Below, in pieces: positions 12,145 through 23,560 of a DNA stretch of 64,000 bases. Position numbers and translations under genes: made by a program. The notes beneath the pieces were generated by a model. It did no database searches. It was not told the origin of the DNA and saw only the letters and a list, made by a program, of their open reading frames with translations. The stretch is from Monarcha castaneiventris obscurior (lineage: Eukaryota > Chordata > Aves > Passeriformes > Monarchidae). Within the stretch, counting starts at the first letter, position 1. Each line of letters begins with the position of its first letter. The stretch covers positions 21,175,001 through 21,239,000 of the forward strand of contig JAMPIT010000379.1 in the NCBI GenBank assembly GCA_026261815.1, in the 5' to 3' direction.

Positions 12145-12750
12145 TGTCGTGGTCTCTGGCTTGGCGGTGCCGGATGCTGAGGTGCCGTGACCTTCCTAAA
12201 AGTGCCTCCAAGGAGAAGCCACTCGGCAGGACACACTCACACACACACAGATAGCTCCAGTAAATGGGTCGATGACAAAGAGATGGGAAGGGTCTTTGTA
12301 TGGGGTTCCACAGAAGTTTAATGCAGCCACACTCGTGAAAGGTTCCAGGGATGAAGACAAAGAACACGGGAGGGTCCATCTTTATATATGGGAGCAGAGG
12401 GAGCATCAGAGACCAATTATCTGAGGGCACGGGGGTGGTACAAAGGTGGGACTAGAGAATGGAAGCCAATAGGAAATTCTGAGGGGGTGGCGATGGAGCA
12501 AAGGCCAATTGGAGAACAGGGAATGGAGAACCTTCTAGGGCAGGTATAAAGGGTATAAGGTATAAAGGGACAGGGAGGCCAACAGGCCAACTGGGGAAGC
12601 AGAACTGGGATACATTAACATAGCAGAGCAGAGCATTCTGGGAGAAGCCTTTTCTGTCACCCTAACTGGGGGAGGATTTCTGATCTTCGGCACTGTCCCA
12701 CTCAGCAGACTCTCTTTGTCCTTTGTTCCATAGGCTCACTGGCCTCCACA
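12145..12750 (-). mobile_element. Solo LTR, ERVK-type, with 6 bp target-site duplication
   Basis: Read on the minus strand, the element starts TGTGGAGGCC and ends GACCACGACA, the TG...CA pattern of a retroviral LTR. It is bracketed by ATATAT at 12139-12144 and again at 12751-12756. A 6 bp duplication is characteristic of betaretrovirus-like (ERVK) integration. A minus-strand TATATAAA lies at 12381-12388 and an ATTAAA poly(A) signal at 12317-12322, giving a U3-R-U5 order consistent with the minus orientation. No internal viral genes are present, so this is a solo LTR left by recombination. The duplication is low-complexity, which slightly weakens that line of evidence. Confidence 0.85.
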
Positions 12751-14205
12751 ATATATATTCTGTGGTGTGCCTTCCCCTGCAGCCCAGCACCCCGGGGTGA
12801 CTCCTGCCATATCACAGTAATTCTTCTGCAGAGATGTAAGCACCAGAAGAGAGGCAGTTTGTAGGGTCTTGGCCACAGATTCTTCAGCCACAGTGGAGTC
12901 CATGGATGGTCAGTCAGAGGGCACAAATAAGCATTCTCCCCTTCCCCAGGCAAAAGTGATGCCTCTCCCTAGGCATGGACATGGATCACTGCTGATGGCA
13001 CAACCAATAGGGCCAGGGAGTTTGGCCCAGACTGTTGTTACCTGGGGTGGGAGCTGCAGGGATGGCAGCAAACAGACAAAAGCCAAGGCCAGACCAGTGC
13101 TCCATCTCAGCTGTGAAGTCCATTGGCATCCATTCTGCAGCTGACAGACTGCTGTCTCCAGGACTCTGAAGGAATGGTTTGTGATGAGCCTACAGACAGG
13201 ACAGGATTTCCCCTTTTAGCTGTTGCCTGTCCTCACACCAACCCAATTCCCTGGGGAACAGGAAAAAATTTCTTGCAAGACAACGCCTGACACTTTTGCT
13301 CCAGAATAGTTTTAAGAATGATAGCTTATATAATCCTATAGCCTCATTTCATTTTAGCAGTATTTAATGAAAGAAGAAATGGTTGAACAAAGCAATTTCA
13401 TATACTATTCAACAAGCAGCTCTTTCTGTATCAAGCATTAACAATAGCTGTCATCTTTGTACAAAAAAAGTCTTCCAATTACTTCAATGCTAAGAGAAAA
13501 TCCAAATACACCTGACAACCTCACAAGAAAATTATTTTTAATACCATTATGGAAAAAGAAAAGGTGTGACCCAGACTACCATTTAATATTTTACTAGCCT
13601 TGAGAATTAATTTGAGTTTGTGTTCAATTTTCTGGAAAGTTTCGTCTTTAGAGCTGTGCAATTTGGGCACATAATGGAAGAGAACAGAGAGCTGTCCTTT
13701 TCTCTCTGCTTTTTTCACATTTTACAGATGGGGGAAAGGGAGGAAATGACATGTAATCAATGGAACATATAAAGAAAAAAGTAAGTTTATGATGTAAAAA
13801 AATGTCACATGACTCCATTAAAATTTCTTTAGCAGGCAGCAGGGAAATTTATAAGACTAGTAGATGGAAGAGTATAAAAGAAAGATAGATTAGCCTTAGC
13901 TTTGCTGGTGTACAGTTACGCTATAAATCATATGGCTACAGGCTTTCTCTAAATTGCATCTACCTCTTGGTCTTTCTCTTCTATCCCATATACTTTGTGT
14001 CACCTGAAAGAGGAGAAAATTCATCCAGATCTCTCTCTATCAATACCTCCCTCTGTATATAGATTGTAGATTTGCTGTGTGAATTTCTTCCTATATTCTA
14101 ATTTAAATTATCATCTCTTCCATTAAGTGTTGGTCTAAAGCATAGCTGGTCTGGAAATACACAATGATACACTTTTTTTATCCAAAATTTAAGTCAAATA
14201 AGTGA

Positions 14206-14239
14206 GTCTCAGTTCCTGTAATGTCTCAGTTCCTGTAAT
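14206..14239 (+). repeat. 17 bp perfect tandem duplication
   Basis: GTCTCAGTTCCTGTAAT occurs twice head to tail (14206-14222 and 14223-14239) in intron. Confidence 0.92.
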
Positions 14240-15522
14240 CATTCACAAGAATGTGTGGAAGAACACCTGATGAAACATGTCTTAGAAAATCAGCTTTTAA
14301 GCTATAGAGGTACTTGGAGTTCTCTTAGCTCCAGGTTTTGGTTTCCAGTCTTTCCGACATTCAGCCCACACTCAGAGGTCACATCCTTAATATTAAATTA
14401 TAGGTGCTAATTATAGGTACATGGATCTGTTCTCTTTCACTGGGCGAAATGCCCGCAGTGGTCTGTGGGTCATTTCCATTCTCTACCTACATCTAGAAAT
14501 TGCATAGGACAGTACATGTAAACTGTGGCTAAAAGTCATGCAAAGAAACAATTTGATTATTTAATACAACATATTAATGGCTACTAATGCCTTGAAGGGG
14601 CTCCATTTAATTTTATAGGTCAGATGTAGCCTGAGAAACAGGCTCTGAATTGGCAGCAGAAAGCCTCAAAATCCCAGTTTTCATGAGTTGCCTTAGTGCC
14701 TGTTGAAGCTTCTTACGGCATTTGTTTCTGCGAACCAAAATGATTTTGGTTTTATTTTCTTTTAAATAACACTTTTCAAAGAATCTGAAGGGAAGAATTA
14801 CTGAAAGATTTCTGGAGTATGAATGCTCTTTAGGTATCATTGCTTGCACTTACAAAGCCTGTTTAAAGTCAGCTGTTGTTTTCAGGACCAGCTTCTCAGG
14901 TAACTTTTTCAGGGAATCTGTGAGCAAAGCACCAGGACTAGCTGATACTGCCTCTCCAAAAATGGGATGTTCACATCTGGAGGAGGTAGGCAGTCAATGG
15001 CAGGAAACAGTGATAGGAGAAATGTAAATCATGCTGTGTTGAGTTGTTTTTTCAGATTATTTTATGTAGCCACTGAATATAATGAGTGTCCTCTATAATG
15101 GTATTCTTTCTCTGTTTTAAATTATTTTTATGACTTGTCATTAATCACTAGGCATTTTCATTATAATTACAAATAAAAATACCATGCTCAAAATTAGATA
15201 TATTCTGCTGATGACACACAACCTTGAATGAAATCTAAATCTCATCCTTTAACTAAGCTCTGCTAAGATAACGGGAAAATATAGAACTAAAAATTTATTT
15301 CTTTTGATAAAGAAAGTAATTTCATTTGGTTCTGAAAGCACGTAAGACCAGGATGCTGCATTACAATGTGTTGTTTTCTGCATATTCACTTTTATATTCA
15401 TAATGTTTCTTTAGTATTTTGAATTTCAGTGATTAATTTATCTTGATGTTGATATCTAACTGAACATTTCTAGTATATGAGTAGAGAAAATAATATGAGT
15501 CCCTGGGATGCTTCATTCCCAC

Positions 15523-16620
15523 ATAGAATCATGGAATCATAGAATGGTTTGGGTTGCAATGGACCTTAAAGATCATCTAATTCAAACCTCCCTGCCATGG
15601 GCGGGGACACACTGCACCAGACCAGGTTGCTCAGAGCCCCATCTTACTTGGCCTTGAATACTCTCAGAGATAGGGCATCCAGAGCTTCCCTGGGCAGCCT
15701 GTTCCAGTGCCTCACCACCCTCACAGTAAAGAATTTCTTCCTAATATCTAATCTAAACCTACTCTCAGTTTGAAGCCATTATGCCTTGTCCCATCATTAC
15801 AGGCCCTTGTAAAAAGTTCCTCTTCAGTTTTCTTGTAGGCTCCCTGCAAGTACTAGAAGGCTGCTACAAGATGTCTCTGACGCCTTCTCTTCTCCAGGCT
15901 GAACAGCCCCAATTCTCTCAGCATGTCTTCATGGCAGAGGCGCTCCAGCCCTCTGATTATCTTGGTGGCCCTCCCCTAGACTTGCTTTAACAGGCCCATA
16001 TCCTTCTTATGTTGTTAATCCCAGAGCTGGACGCAGTACTACAACTGAGAGCAGAGCAGAGGGGCAGAATCCCCTCCCTCACCCTGCTGGCCACGCTGCT
16101 TTCGATGGAGCCCAGGTTATGGCTGGCTTTCTGGGCTGCAAGCACACATTATCAGGTCACATCAAGCTTCTCATCTTCACCCCCAAATCCTGTTCTCTAC
16201 CCATTCTCTGCCCAGCCTGTGTTAGTGCTTGGGATTGCCCAGACCTGGGCTCAGGATCTTGCACTTGGCCTTGTTGAACTTCATAAGGTCCACACAGGTC
16301 CACTACTCATGCCTTTTAAGGTCTCTCTAGATGGCATCCCTTGCCTTCAGTGTCCGCACAGCTTGGTGTCATTGGCAAACCTGCTGAGGGTGCACTCAAT
16401 GCCACTGTCTGTGTTGCTAAGAAAGATGTTATACTGCACCAGTCCCAATACTGATCCCGGAGGAATGACTCTTGTTAGTGGTCTCCACCAGAAAATCTAC
16501 CCATTTAATACAAGTTTTTGAGTATGACCATGAGCCATTTCTTTATCCACCAGGTGCACAATTCATCAAATCCATGCCTCTCCAGAAGCAATGTGAATGT
16601 CTGTGTCCCTTGCGACGTTG
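15523..16620 (-). mobile_element. CR1 LINE, antisense, 1.1 kb 3' portion
   Basis: The left end carries the reverse complement of the CR1 tail (ATAGAATCATGGAATCATAGAATGG, here summarised), followed by TGGACCTTAAAGATCATCTAATTC and the CR1 3' region. Further right are the reverse complements of the reverse-transcriptase C-terminal coding part (for example GCTTGGTGTCATTGGCAAACCTGCTGAGGG, summarised, at about 16360). Similarity fades near 16620. The element is 5' truncated and coding-defective. The plus-strand open frames at 15781-15990 and 16009-16521 are antisense to it and are not genes. Confidence 0.92.
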
Positions 16621-19197
16621 TCTGGTACATATTCATGTACAAGAGCGGTAGCTAATTTAACAGCATAAGGCGTGATATGTCTCTGCATTCCTTGGCATGG
16701 AATCATTAGCACAGGTAAATCTCTGTGCTGCAGACAGCAAATTTATTTGACACAGAGTTTATGATCTAGTAGATGTAAATGTCTGCTGTGAAACCAATGA
16801 TGGATGAAGGAAGAGAACAACTTATCTCACAAGATTTCCAGTTGGGATAGAAATAATCTATCTTGAGAAATGTTGACAAGTTCACTTCTAATCTTAGTTA
16901 GAAAATTGAGGCTGGAAGAGATAGTGCTGAAAAAATAATAGGGTGAAAATCTGTTCTAACTTTTCAAAGCATTTCCTACATCCATTCTTAACTTGCTACA
17001 AAGTGCTTAGGGAGTTGCAGAGCTATTCAATCACTTTCATATTAACAGAAAAGCCCCATGTGCACAGCTTTTCTATGAACTATTTCCTGTGCTAAAGAGA
17101 ATTTTTGACTATTACTATCTGTGTAAAGTAGTTCACTGTTTAGAAATTTATTTAAGTGTCAGGGAATCTTAACTGATTCTGAACAGCTTTGCCACTGTGC
17201 CTCTTACAGTGTCACCTTTCTGACATTTTTGATTGAAATAAAGAGAACACATAACAAACAGCCCTTAGCCTTCTACACTACTCCCCTTTTTTAAAAGTGG
17301 GTCTTGTAGAGCTGCAAATGTAGGTCTATAAGAACAGTCATCATAGTATTGATCTGTCCCAGAAGGATATGAAAAAGTTTTTAAAACCTTTTACTAAGGG
17401 TTTAAGGAGAAAAAGGTCTAAGACATGGCTCTGAAACTGTAGCAGATGAGAGACGAAAAATATGTGAAGATTATGGAATTGTGAAGATGATACCATAGCC
17501 TCAGGTATTTCCCTTTGGAACAAATGAAAAATATTCCACGTGGTAATTGAAAGGGAGTATCATAATACAGAATGAACTGAAGAAGTATAGTTGCACCATG
17601 AGGTCTGATTTTTATATAAATTTTGATAAGGAGTAGCATCCTTAATTAAAGATTGACTCTTCTTTGCATAATTAAATTTGACACAAAAGGTCATATAGGT
17701 AGAACCAAGGATCTCTAGTTCCTGAGGTTCAGAAGATGCCTTGGGAAGGTGATTTTTTCATAAAATCTGTCCTACTTGTAGTAGGAGGTGGCGAAAGTCA
17801 ATACAGTCAATAACCTTAAACTGACATACAAAAATAGTGTGAAAAGGTCTAATTATTGCAAATGTCATAAAAATTTTGTTTCAATTCTGTTATTTCCAGG
17901 AGCCAATGGAAACACAACAGAGCTATCAAAATTCCTCAGTGGCTTTTAGAAATTTTTGGTGTTTACTTTGTTGATTCAACATTGTAGAATTTATATATCT
18001 TGAAATAAGGGCATCATAGCTGAATTTATAACAAAACTGGGAGACAAAAATAAAAATATTAAATAAAGCACTTGCTTAAAATTAAGGGAAGGAAAGCATT
18101 TCAAGGAGGAATGAAAACTGTCTCCAATGTTCATCCAATTTCAGAGAGTTAGGAGAAACAAAAATGTTTATATTTTATGAAAAATTATTATTTAATATTA
18201 ATAAAATTCCTACAAAAGAAACTGCAGTTACATTTAATCCCAAAATTCTTTCTATAAAGAAAATGTTACTTAAATATTTTACATTATATAGTTCTACATA
18301 AAAGCTTTTTATTTTAGGTCCTTGTATAATTTTAAATAAATGTTGACTGAGCCTAAAATATCAAAAATAAGAGTAAAATTCTTTTAAATTCTTTTAAACA
18401 TTTGAAGTATGACATTTCCATTGGAAAAATATTTTCTATCAAAAAACCCCAAAAAAACTAGGCTACATACATTTTCAATGCTTCTGATTGTTTAAAAAGG
18501 TCAGAGTGGGAGTTTTTTACTCATTTTGTGTAAAATAAAAGTATCCAGTCAATAAGTCTCAGGCCTTTACTGCATCTTTTGAGGTCAAGCATAATAAATA
18601 AAAATGTTTGAGCTTTTAACATCACTGCACTGGACAGTGTTTATTCCTACTCCTACATCTTATCTTTCTACTCCTCCCTCCACTACACTCAATTTCAGGT
18701 TAAACATAGACTTTGCAAAGAACATGTGTTTTCTTGAAAGTCTCAACCACCATGTGATTCCACATTTAATGGCATATGATGTTCTGTTACAACAATTTTA
18801 CACTGAAACTCTTCTGATGATTTTGTTGACTGTTACTCTTTTTTTATATTGAAGCTGAGAAGAGATTTAGCTGCAGCATCCCTCAAATTGCATGAAATTT
18901 GTTTCCTAAACAGAAGTTTCATGTTATCCATGTGATTTGTTGTAATTTCAACTTTGCAACATTCAATCAAGAGTGGAGGAGCTTTTTAATATAGATTTGT
19001 GTTTATACAGACAGCTTCCTAAGCTCCAGAAGATGTTCTCCACAGAAGGGTCTGTGCTTCTTTCTCCATGTGTAACTGTTCTAGCAATCATAATGAGACA
19101 TCTGTCTCCTGGTATGTCTTTGAGTATCATTCAAAGGAAGAGACAAATTTGAGAATAATATTAATGTCTATAAAAGCTATATCTATATATCTATTTC

Positions 19198-19219
19198 AAG
19201 CTTATATCTATATAAGCTT
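19198..19219. repeat. Inverted repeat (10 bp arms, 2 bp spacer)
   Basis: AAGCTTATAT, CT, ATATAAGCTT form a perfect inverted repeat inside a run of TATATCTA-like repeats. The AT-rich context makes a chance origin likely. Confidence 0.9.
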
Positions 19220-19846
19220 GACTTTCTTTTATATTTCAAGCATAAATTTGCAGGTAGAATATAAGCAAACTTTCAAAGTGTTCACAAGATTTCTGATCTT
19301 ATTGAGAATAATAAGTATCTGCCTAAGAGAAAACATTTCCAAAACCAGATTTTCTCATTCTCCAAGGAGAGATGTATTTGGGGTAGGAAATAGATACTCT
19401 CTTGTTTGTTTTTGAAGAGCTACTTTCTGAGTGCATGGTGAAGTAGCAGTTAAAGATCACTGTGCATTTCTTTAGATCCTAAAGGGGAATTCTTCAGAAC
19501 AATTGCAGTCCTCTTTCAACAGAATTTGACTTGAGATCATAGTTTATTTCACCATGCAAATCTTCTTCTGTAATAGGAATACCTTATTCACCAAGAAGAA
19601 ACTTGTGTGTTAAAAAATTTAATTTCTCGCTCTTAGCAATAATTAATATTTTGCCTAAAATCTTCATGCATTACAGTAAAAATTTTTCAGAAAGTTCTAC
19701 AGCATCAATTCAGAAGAGGTAAAACTACACAGGTCTTTTAGGTATGCTGTCCATTTTCACTGCCTATTACTCATTTTCAGTGATTTGAAGGTGCTTTTGC
19801 AAACTTCCAGATGTTTGAATTACCGATACCAATTGCTTCCTTTCAG

Positions 19847-19922
19847 ATATCAATATGGCAGGAGAACCAAAACCATACAGACCAAAACCCGGCAACAAGC
19901 GGCCACTTTCAGCACTTTACAG
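19847..19922 (+). CDS. RALYL: RALYL internal exon: end of RRM and start of linker
   Basis: This 76 nt exon is flanked by TTTCAG and GTAAGTG. It begins with two bases of a split codon, reads [15 protein letters not shown] and continues to NKRPLSALY, then donates AG to the next codon. That peptide matches the RALY/RALYL/hnRNP C family just after the last beta strand of the RRM. The [17 protein letters not shown] version is that of RALYL rather than of RALY or HNRNPC. The family are nuclear RNA-binding proteins of hnRNP complexes; RALYL is the less studied, largely neuronal member (established knowledge). There is no start codon here: the ATG within it is an internal methionine. The upstream phase requires a preceding exon ending in G (an Asp codon). 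The exon is not a multiple of three, so skipping it would break the frame. Confidence 0.96.
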
Positions 19923-21149
19923 GTAAGTGAGATTTCACTTTAACTTATCCCAATATAATTTTTATCAGAAAAATTATGGTCACCTAAAATGTGTCTACCA
20001 GTGGCACTGTGCAATGTTTACCAAAATTATAATGAAATCTAAGTATTTATTAATGCTCCCAACTACTAGTACTAATATCAATTTTTTTTTTTCCTTAATT
20101 GAGTATTTCAACTTTTAGTCCTTATGATTCAGTGCTTGGCTATAGCCTCATTTTTTGTGACTTTTATGTTTGCAATGATCTGTGAAATAACTAATAATTG
20201 CAGAGAAACAGACTTGGTTTCTCATGAATTTTCCTGTCAAGGGTGACAACCAAGTTCTGACAAAAGAGGACCTCTTCCTCAGCTATTCCGGAGAGCACTG
20301 ATAGTGTCTTTCTCCTATTCCCAGGTGCCTTTTGTCACAGAGCTTGTACAAACTTGAAGAAACATCCATTCTTTTTTTCAAATCAATTATGTTTGGTGAA
20401 GCATTACAGATTGTTAGGGCTACCATGCCCACATGTATTTCTGCTCAATAAACCTCACTTCTCATGAAAGTACTACAGAATTTATGCTCCAGATCCATGG
20501 AAGCAATTAGGGCTGATTTCTACAGTAGCTGAAATGCAGATAGACTGCATTTGGGCTCTGAGAGCAACTCAGTAGTGAAATCAGACACACTTGAGCAGTA
20601 CTTTTTCATGCCTTGTCTGGTCTGAAAGCTTCAGATGAAAATTCAAGGGTGGGATCTCAGAATAAGACAACCAGGAGCATTTTAGGTCTGAGCCTCCATG
20701 TTACACAGAAGAAATTTGAAGTTTTATCATATAGCTGCCCTTAGCTGAAGTGATAGAAATATTATTTTTGGAGGAGAGAATCCCTGTTTCATCACTACTG
20801 TCAACTGCAAGCTGCTAAACTCTGTAGGTGTTCCTGGTAACCTTGGTCTACTCTGTCTCTGTGCCAGTATTTCAAAAGATTTTGAAAGATGTTCTGTGAT
20901 TTCTGGCATTTATATTTCCACCTCCGAGCTCTTGAAGCCTTTCTCATAAATACTTGTTCTACAGAAAAGATAGGGATAAGAGAGAGATCTGTGGAAAGTT
21001 CTAAAGGAATTTTAAAGAGGAAAAATATCTTAGGTTTTGTCCTTTCATGGATGCAGTGCAGACTATTTTTCTAGAAGATCATGAGGCTTTTATGAGCAAG
21101 TAACAGAATACTTTCATTTCCCCCTTCATCTTCATTCTCCCTCTCTGTT

Positions 21150-21571
21150 CTGACCTTGTAAGACACCACCTGGGGTACTGTGTCCTGCTCTGGAGTACTA
21201 AGCACAAGAAAGTACTTACAGGGGGCTTATAAAATAGGAGAATACCTTTTTACATGGACAGATAGTGTTAGGATAAAGGGGAACAATTTTCAACTAAAAG
21301 AGGAGGGATTTAGATTAGATGTTAGGAAGAAATTCTACACTCAGAGGGTAGTGAGGCACTGGAACATGTTGCCCAGGGTGTTCGTGGGTGTCCTATGGCA
21401 AATATTCAGTGCCAGGTTGTATGGGATCCTGAGCAATTTTATCTAGTGGATGGCATCCCTGCCCATGGTGGGTTGTTTGCAACTAGATGATCTTTAAGGT
21501 TCCTTCCAAGCCACTCTATCCTGCTGTGGGATGGTCCCTTCCAACCCAAAGCACTCTATGACTGTACAATA
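21150..21571 (+). mobile_element. CR1 LINE 3' fragment, sense strand
   Basis: It begins with the end of the reverse-transcriptase coding region (CACCTGGGGTACTGTGTCC-like), passes through the GGATTTAGATTAGATGTTAGGAAGAA block and ends with two successive tail-like segments (CCTTCCAAGCCACTCTATCC and CCTTCCAACCCAAAGCACTC). The duplicated ending suggests a small internal duplication. Frames are broken. Confidence 0.9.
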
Positions 21572-21676
21572 ACGAGGAACTTTTATTATCTCAGTATTGC
21601 TTAACCTAATATGTGAGAAGATCAATGACTAATGAAGTTTTGGCAACACTTTGGCAATTTACTTATTTCAGAACAC

Positions 21677-22177
21677 TGTACTGGGTCTGGCTGGGATGGA
21701 GTTAACTTTCTTCATAGTATCCTATATGTGTTTTGGGTTTGCTACTAAAACACACCAATGTTTTGGCTGTTGCTGAACAGTGTTTGTAAGTCTCATGGTT
21801 TTCTCCTTTTCCTGTTCTGCCTTTTCAATTAATAGACTTGGGGTGGACAAGAATTTGTGAAGAAATGTATCTGAGACAGCTGACCCAACCTGGACAAAGA
21901 GATATTCTCTCATATAGTCAGAAATAAAAATTGGGAAGGTTTTTCTTCCAAAGCAGCTGTTGCTTTGAGATTGCCTGGACTGTGAATGAGAGATGGAAAG
22001 TAATTGCCTTTGCATCACTTGGATATTTTCCCTCCTTCCTTTCCTTGTTATACTGCAATTATCTCAATCCATGAGACTTTTTCACTTTTGCTGTTTCCTT
22101 CATCCCAATAAGGGACAACAGTAGGGGAGTGAGACTGACTTTGTGGGTGCTTAGCTGCTGGCCAGGATCCACCCACA
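21677..22177 (+). mobile_element. Solo LTR, ERVL-like avian family, diverged
   Basis: The 5' end reads TGTACTGGGTCTGGCTGGG followed by ATGGAGTTAACTTTCTTCATAG. The 3' end carries GTGCTTAGCTGCTGGCC followed by CCACCCACA. This start and end pair defines the same LTR family as the copy at 63309-63931. I could not find a clear target-site duplication, so the ends are approximate. No internal retroviral genes are attached. Confidence 0.78.
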
Positions 22178-23174
22178 AGACTGAGAAAGTTAAGAGGGAA
22201 GTGGTTGCATTAGATTTGATTTGCACTAAAAGAGTTGTTGGTTAAAAATTTAGTTGTTACAAAATAGTCAATGTTAAAAGGAAGGACTGTAAGCAGTAGA
22301 AATAGGATAATGATTTCAGAAAGGACAGACTTAAATGAGCTCAGAGACCTGGTGAGTAGAAAGATTCTTGGAAAGAAATTAGAGGGACAAAAGAAATGCA
22401 GAAAATCTTACATTGACTGTGCTTAAGGTAGAACAGAAAATTCTCCTGAAGCAGAAAATGTCGGACAAAGGAATAACATGACAGCATCAACTTTCTTTAA
22501 CATTCTAAAAATTGAAAAGGAATTGTACGAATGTGGAATCAAAACCCCATGACTGGAAGTAGAAAAGAAAAGCAGAGTTATCCTACAGGATGTCAGAAAG
22601 GCTAAAGTACATAACAGTATAAAAGGTAACAAAAAGATTGTCATTAAAGTAACATCCTCTGATTTTTAGTTAGGAGGAGAAGAGAGCAGATAGTAGATGA
22701 TACAGAAAAGGCTTCTTTTTCTTTAACAAAAGTGGTTAGCTGACCAGCTATTAAAGAAAGTCAATTTTAACCGGAGGGTATGCAATAAAAAATGGTTAAC
22801 CAGTGTTTGACTAAGTGAATTTAATGGAAATGGTCTGCTAACATTCACTGTAGTGTGTTCAAAGGACTAGCTGAATCTGTGTGTCGACTATTAGTGATTG
22901 TTTCCAAAAACGTGTGGAGGTCCTGTAAGGTAAAGAAATAATGGGTACGGGCAGGTGTTGTACCTATTTTTAACAAGAAGATATTGAACAAAATATTAGG
23001 TCAGACTAGCTTTGATTCTAAGAAATGTAGCATACTATTAGAAATCAATTTATCAAGACCAAGATGTTAATAAATTGGTAAAAATATCAGGACCATATTA
23101 TGCTGGAGCAATATAATTTCCTTCTTTGACAAGACAGCAAATTTACTGTAGAAAGAGATGTGCTGTATGGTCGT

Positions 23175-23560
23175 TGTTGTGGTTTAGCAATGACATTCCC
23201 AATTTAGTGCTCCCTGAGACTCTCCCAAACCAGACTCTGCTCACTCACTCCTGCCTCTTTCCTTCCCCTTTCCCACTCCAGGGATGGAGTTGAGAATGGG
23301 AGGTAGAAAGGGGTGAAAAATGCAGTTTGAGACAAGAAAAATTCACTGGAAACAGCAGTGAGATAAAAAAAGGGAACAGTAACAACAAAAATATTAATAA
23401 AAAAAGGTACAAGACAAAAAAACTATTTACATGGAAAGCCCATGACAAATACTGACCAGCTTTTCCACACCACACCATGCTTTCTTCCAATTGGAAAAGC
23501 AATGCCTTTCTTCCCAGAAGCCAGAGAAAAGGTGCCTTTCTCCCTCCCCTGGCAATGATG
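23175..23560 (-). mobile_element. LTR fragment, ERVL-like, antisense (right end uncertain)
   Basis: The left edge TGTTGTGGTTTAGCAATGAC is the reverse complement of an LTR 3' end (…CCACAACA). It is followed by CTCACTCACTCCTGCC and a CCACTCCAGGGATGGAG block, then an A-rich tract, as in reverse copies of avian ERVL-like LTRs. The family's 5' end motif is not seen, so the element is truncated or belongs to a different subfamily. Confidence 0.6.

Larger units (their letters stand above)
11830..13260. other. Unidentified GC-rich block split by an ERVK-type LTR
   Basis: Sequence on both sides of the LTR at 12145-12750 (11830-12144 and 12757-13260) has higher G+C than the surrounding intron and carries several overlapping short open frames on both strands. 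The LTR target-site duplication shows that the two sides were contiguous before insertion. I do not recognise a product. An older retroelement is the likeliest explanation, but no diagnostic motif was found. Confidence 0.4.
1..19846 (+). other. RALYL: RALYL intron (5' part outside window)
   Basis: No upstream exon of the gene is recognisable here. The segment ends at a 3' splice site with a pyrimidine-rich tract (TTGCTTCCTTTCAG). Since exon 19847-19922 begins inside the last RRM residues, the exons for the rest of the RRM must lie to the left of the window. Besides the repeats listed separately, 1004-3100, 3450-5760, 5780-9640, 9840-11820, 13270-15520 and 16625-19840 are AT-rich sequence with scattered short A/T runs. 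I see no gene, RNA gene or recognisable repeat in them. Small GC-richer patches occur near 6000-6290 and 10420-10640 without a recognisable identity. Confidence 0.85.

Noticed and set aside
12702..12953. Minus-strand open frame crossing the right edge of the ERVK-type LTR
   Set aside because: Part of it is LTR sequence and part flanking DNA, so it cannot be one ancestral coding region; no retroviral motif was recognised.
16009..16521. 170-codon open frame on the + strand
   Set aside because: It lies antisense to a CR1 LINE reverse-transcriptase remnant; the coding history is on the other strand and is broken.
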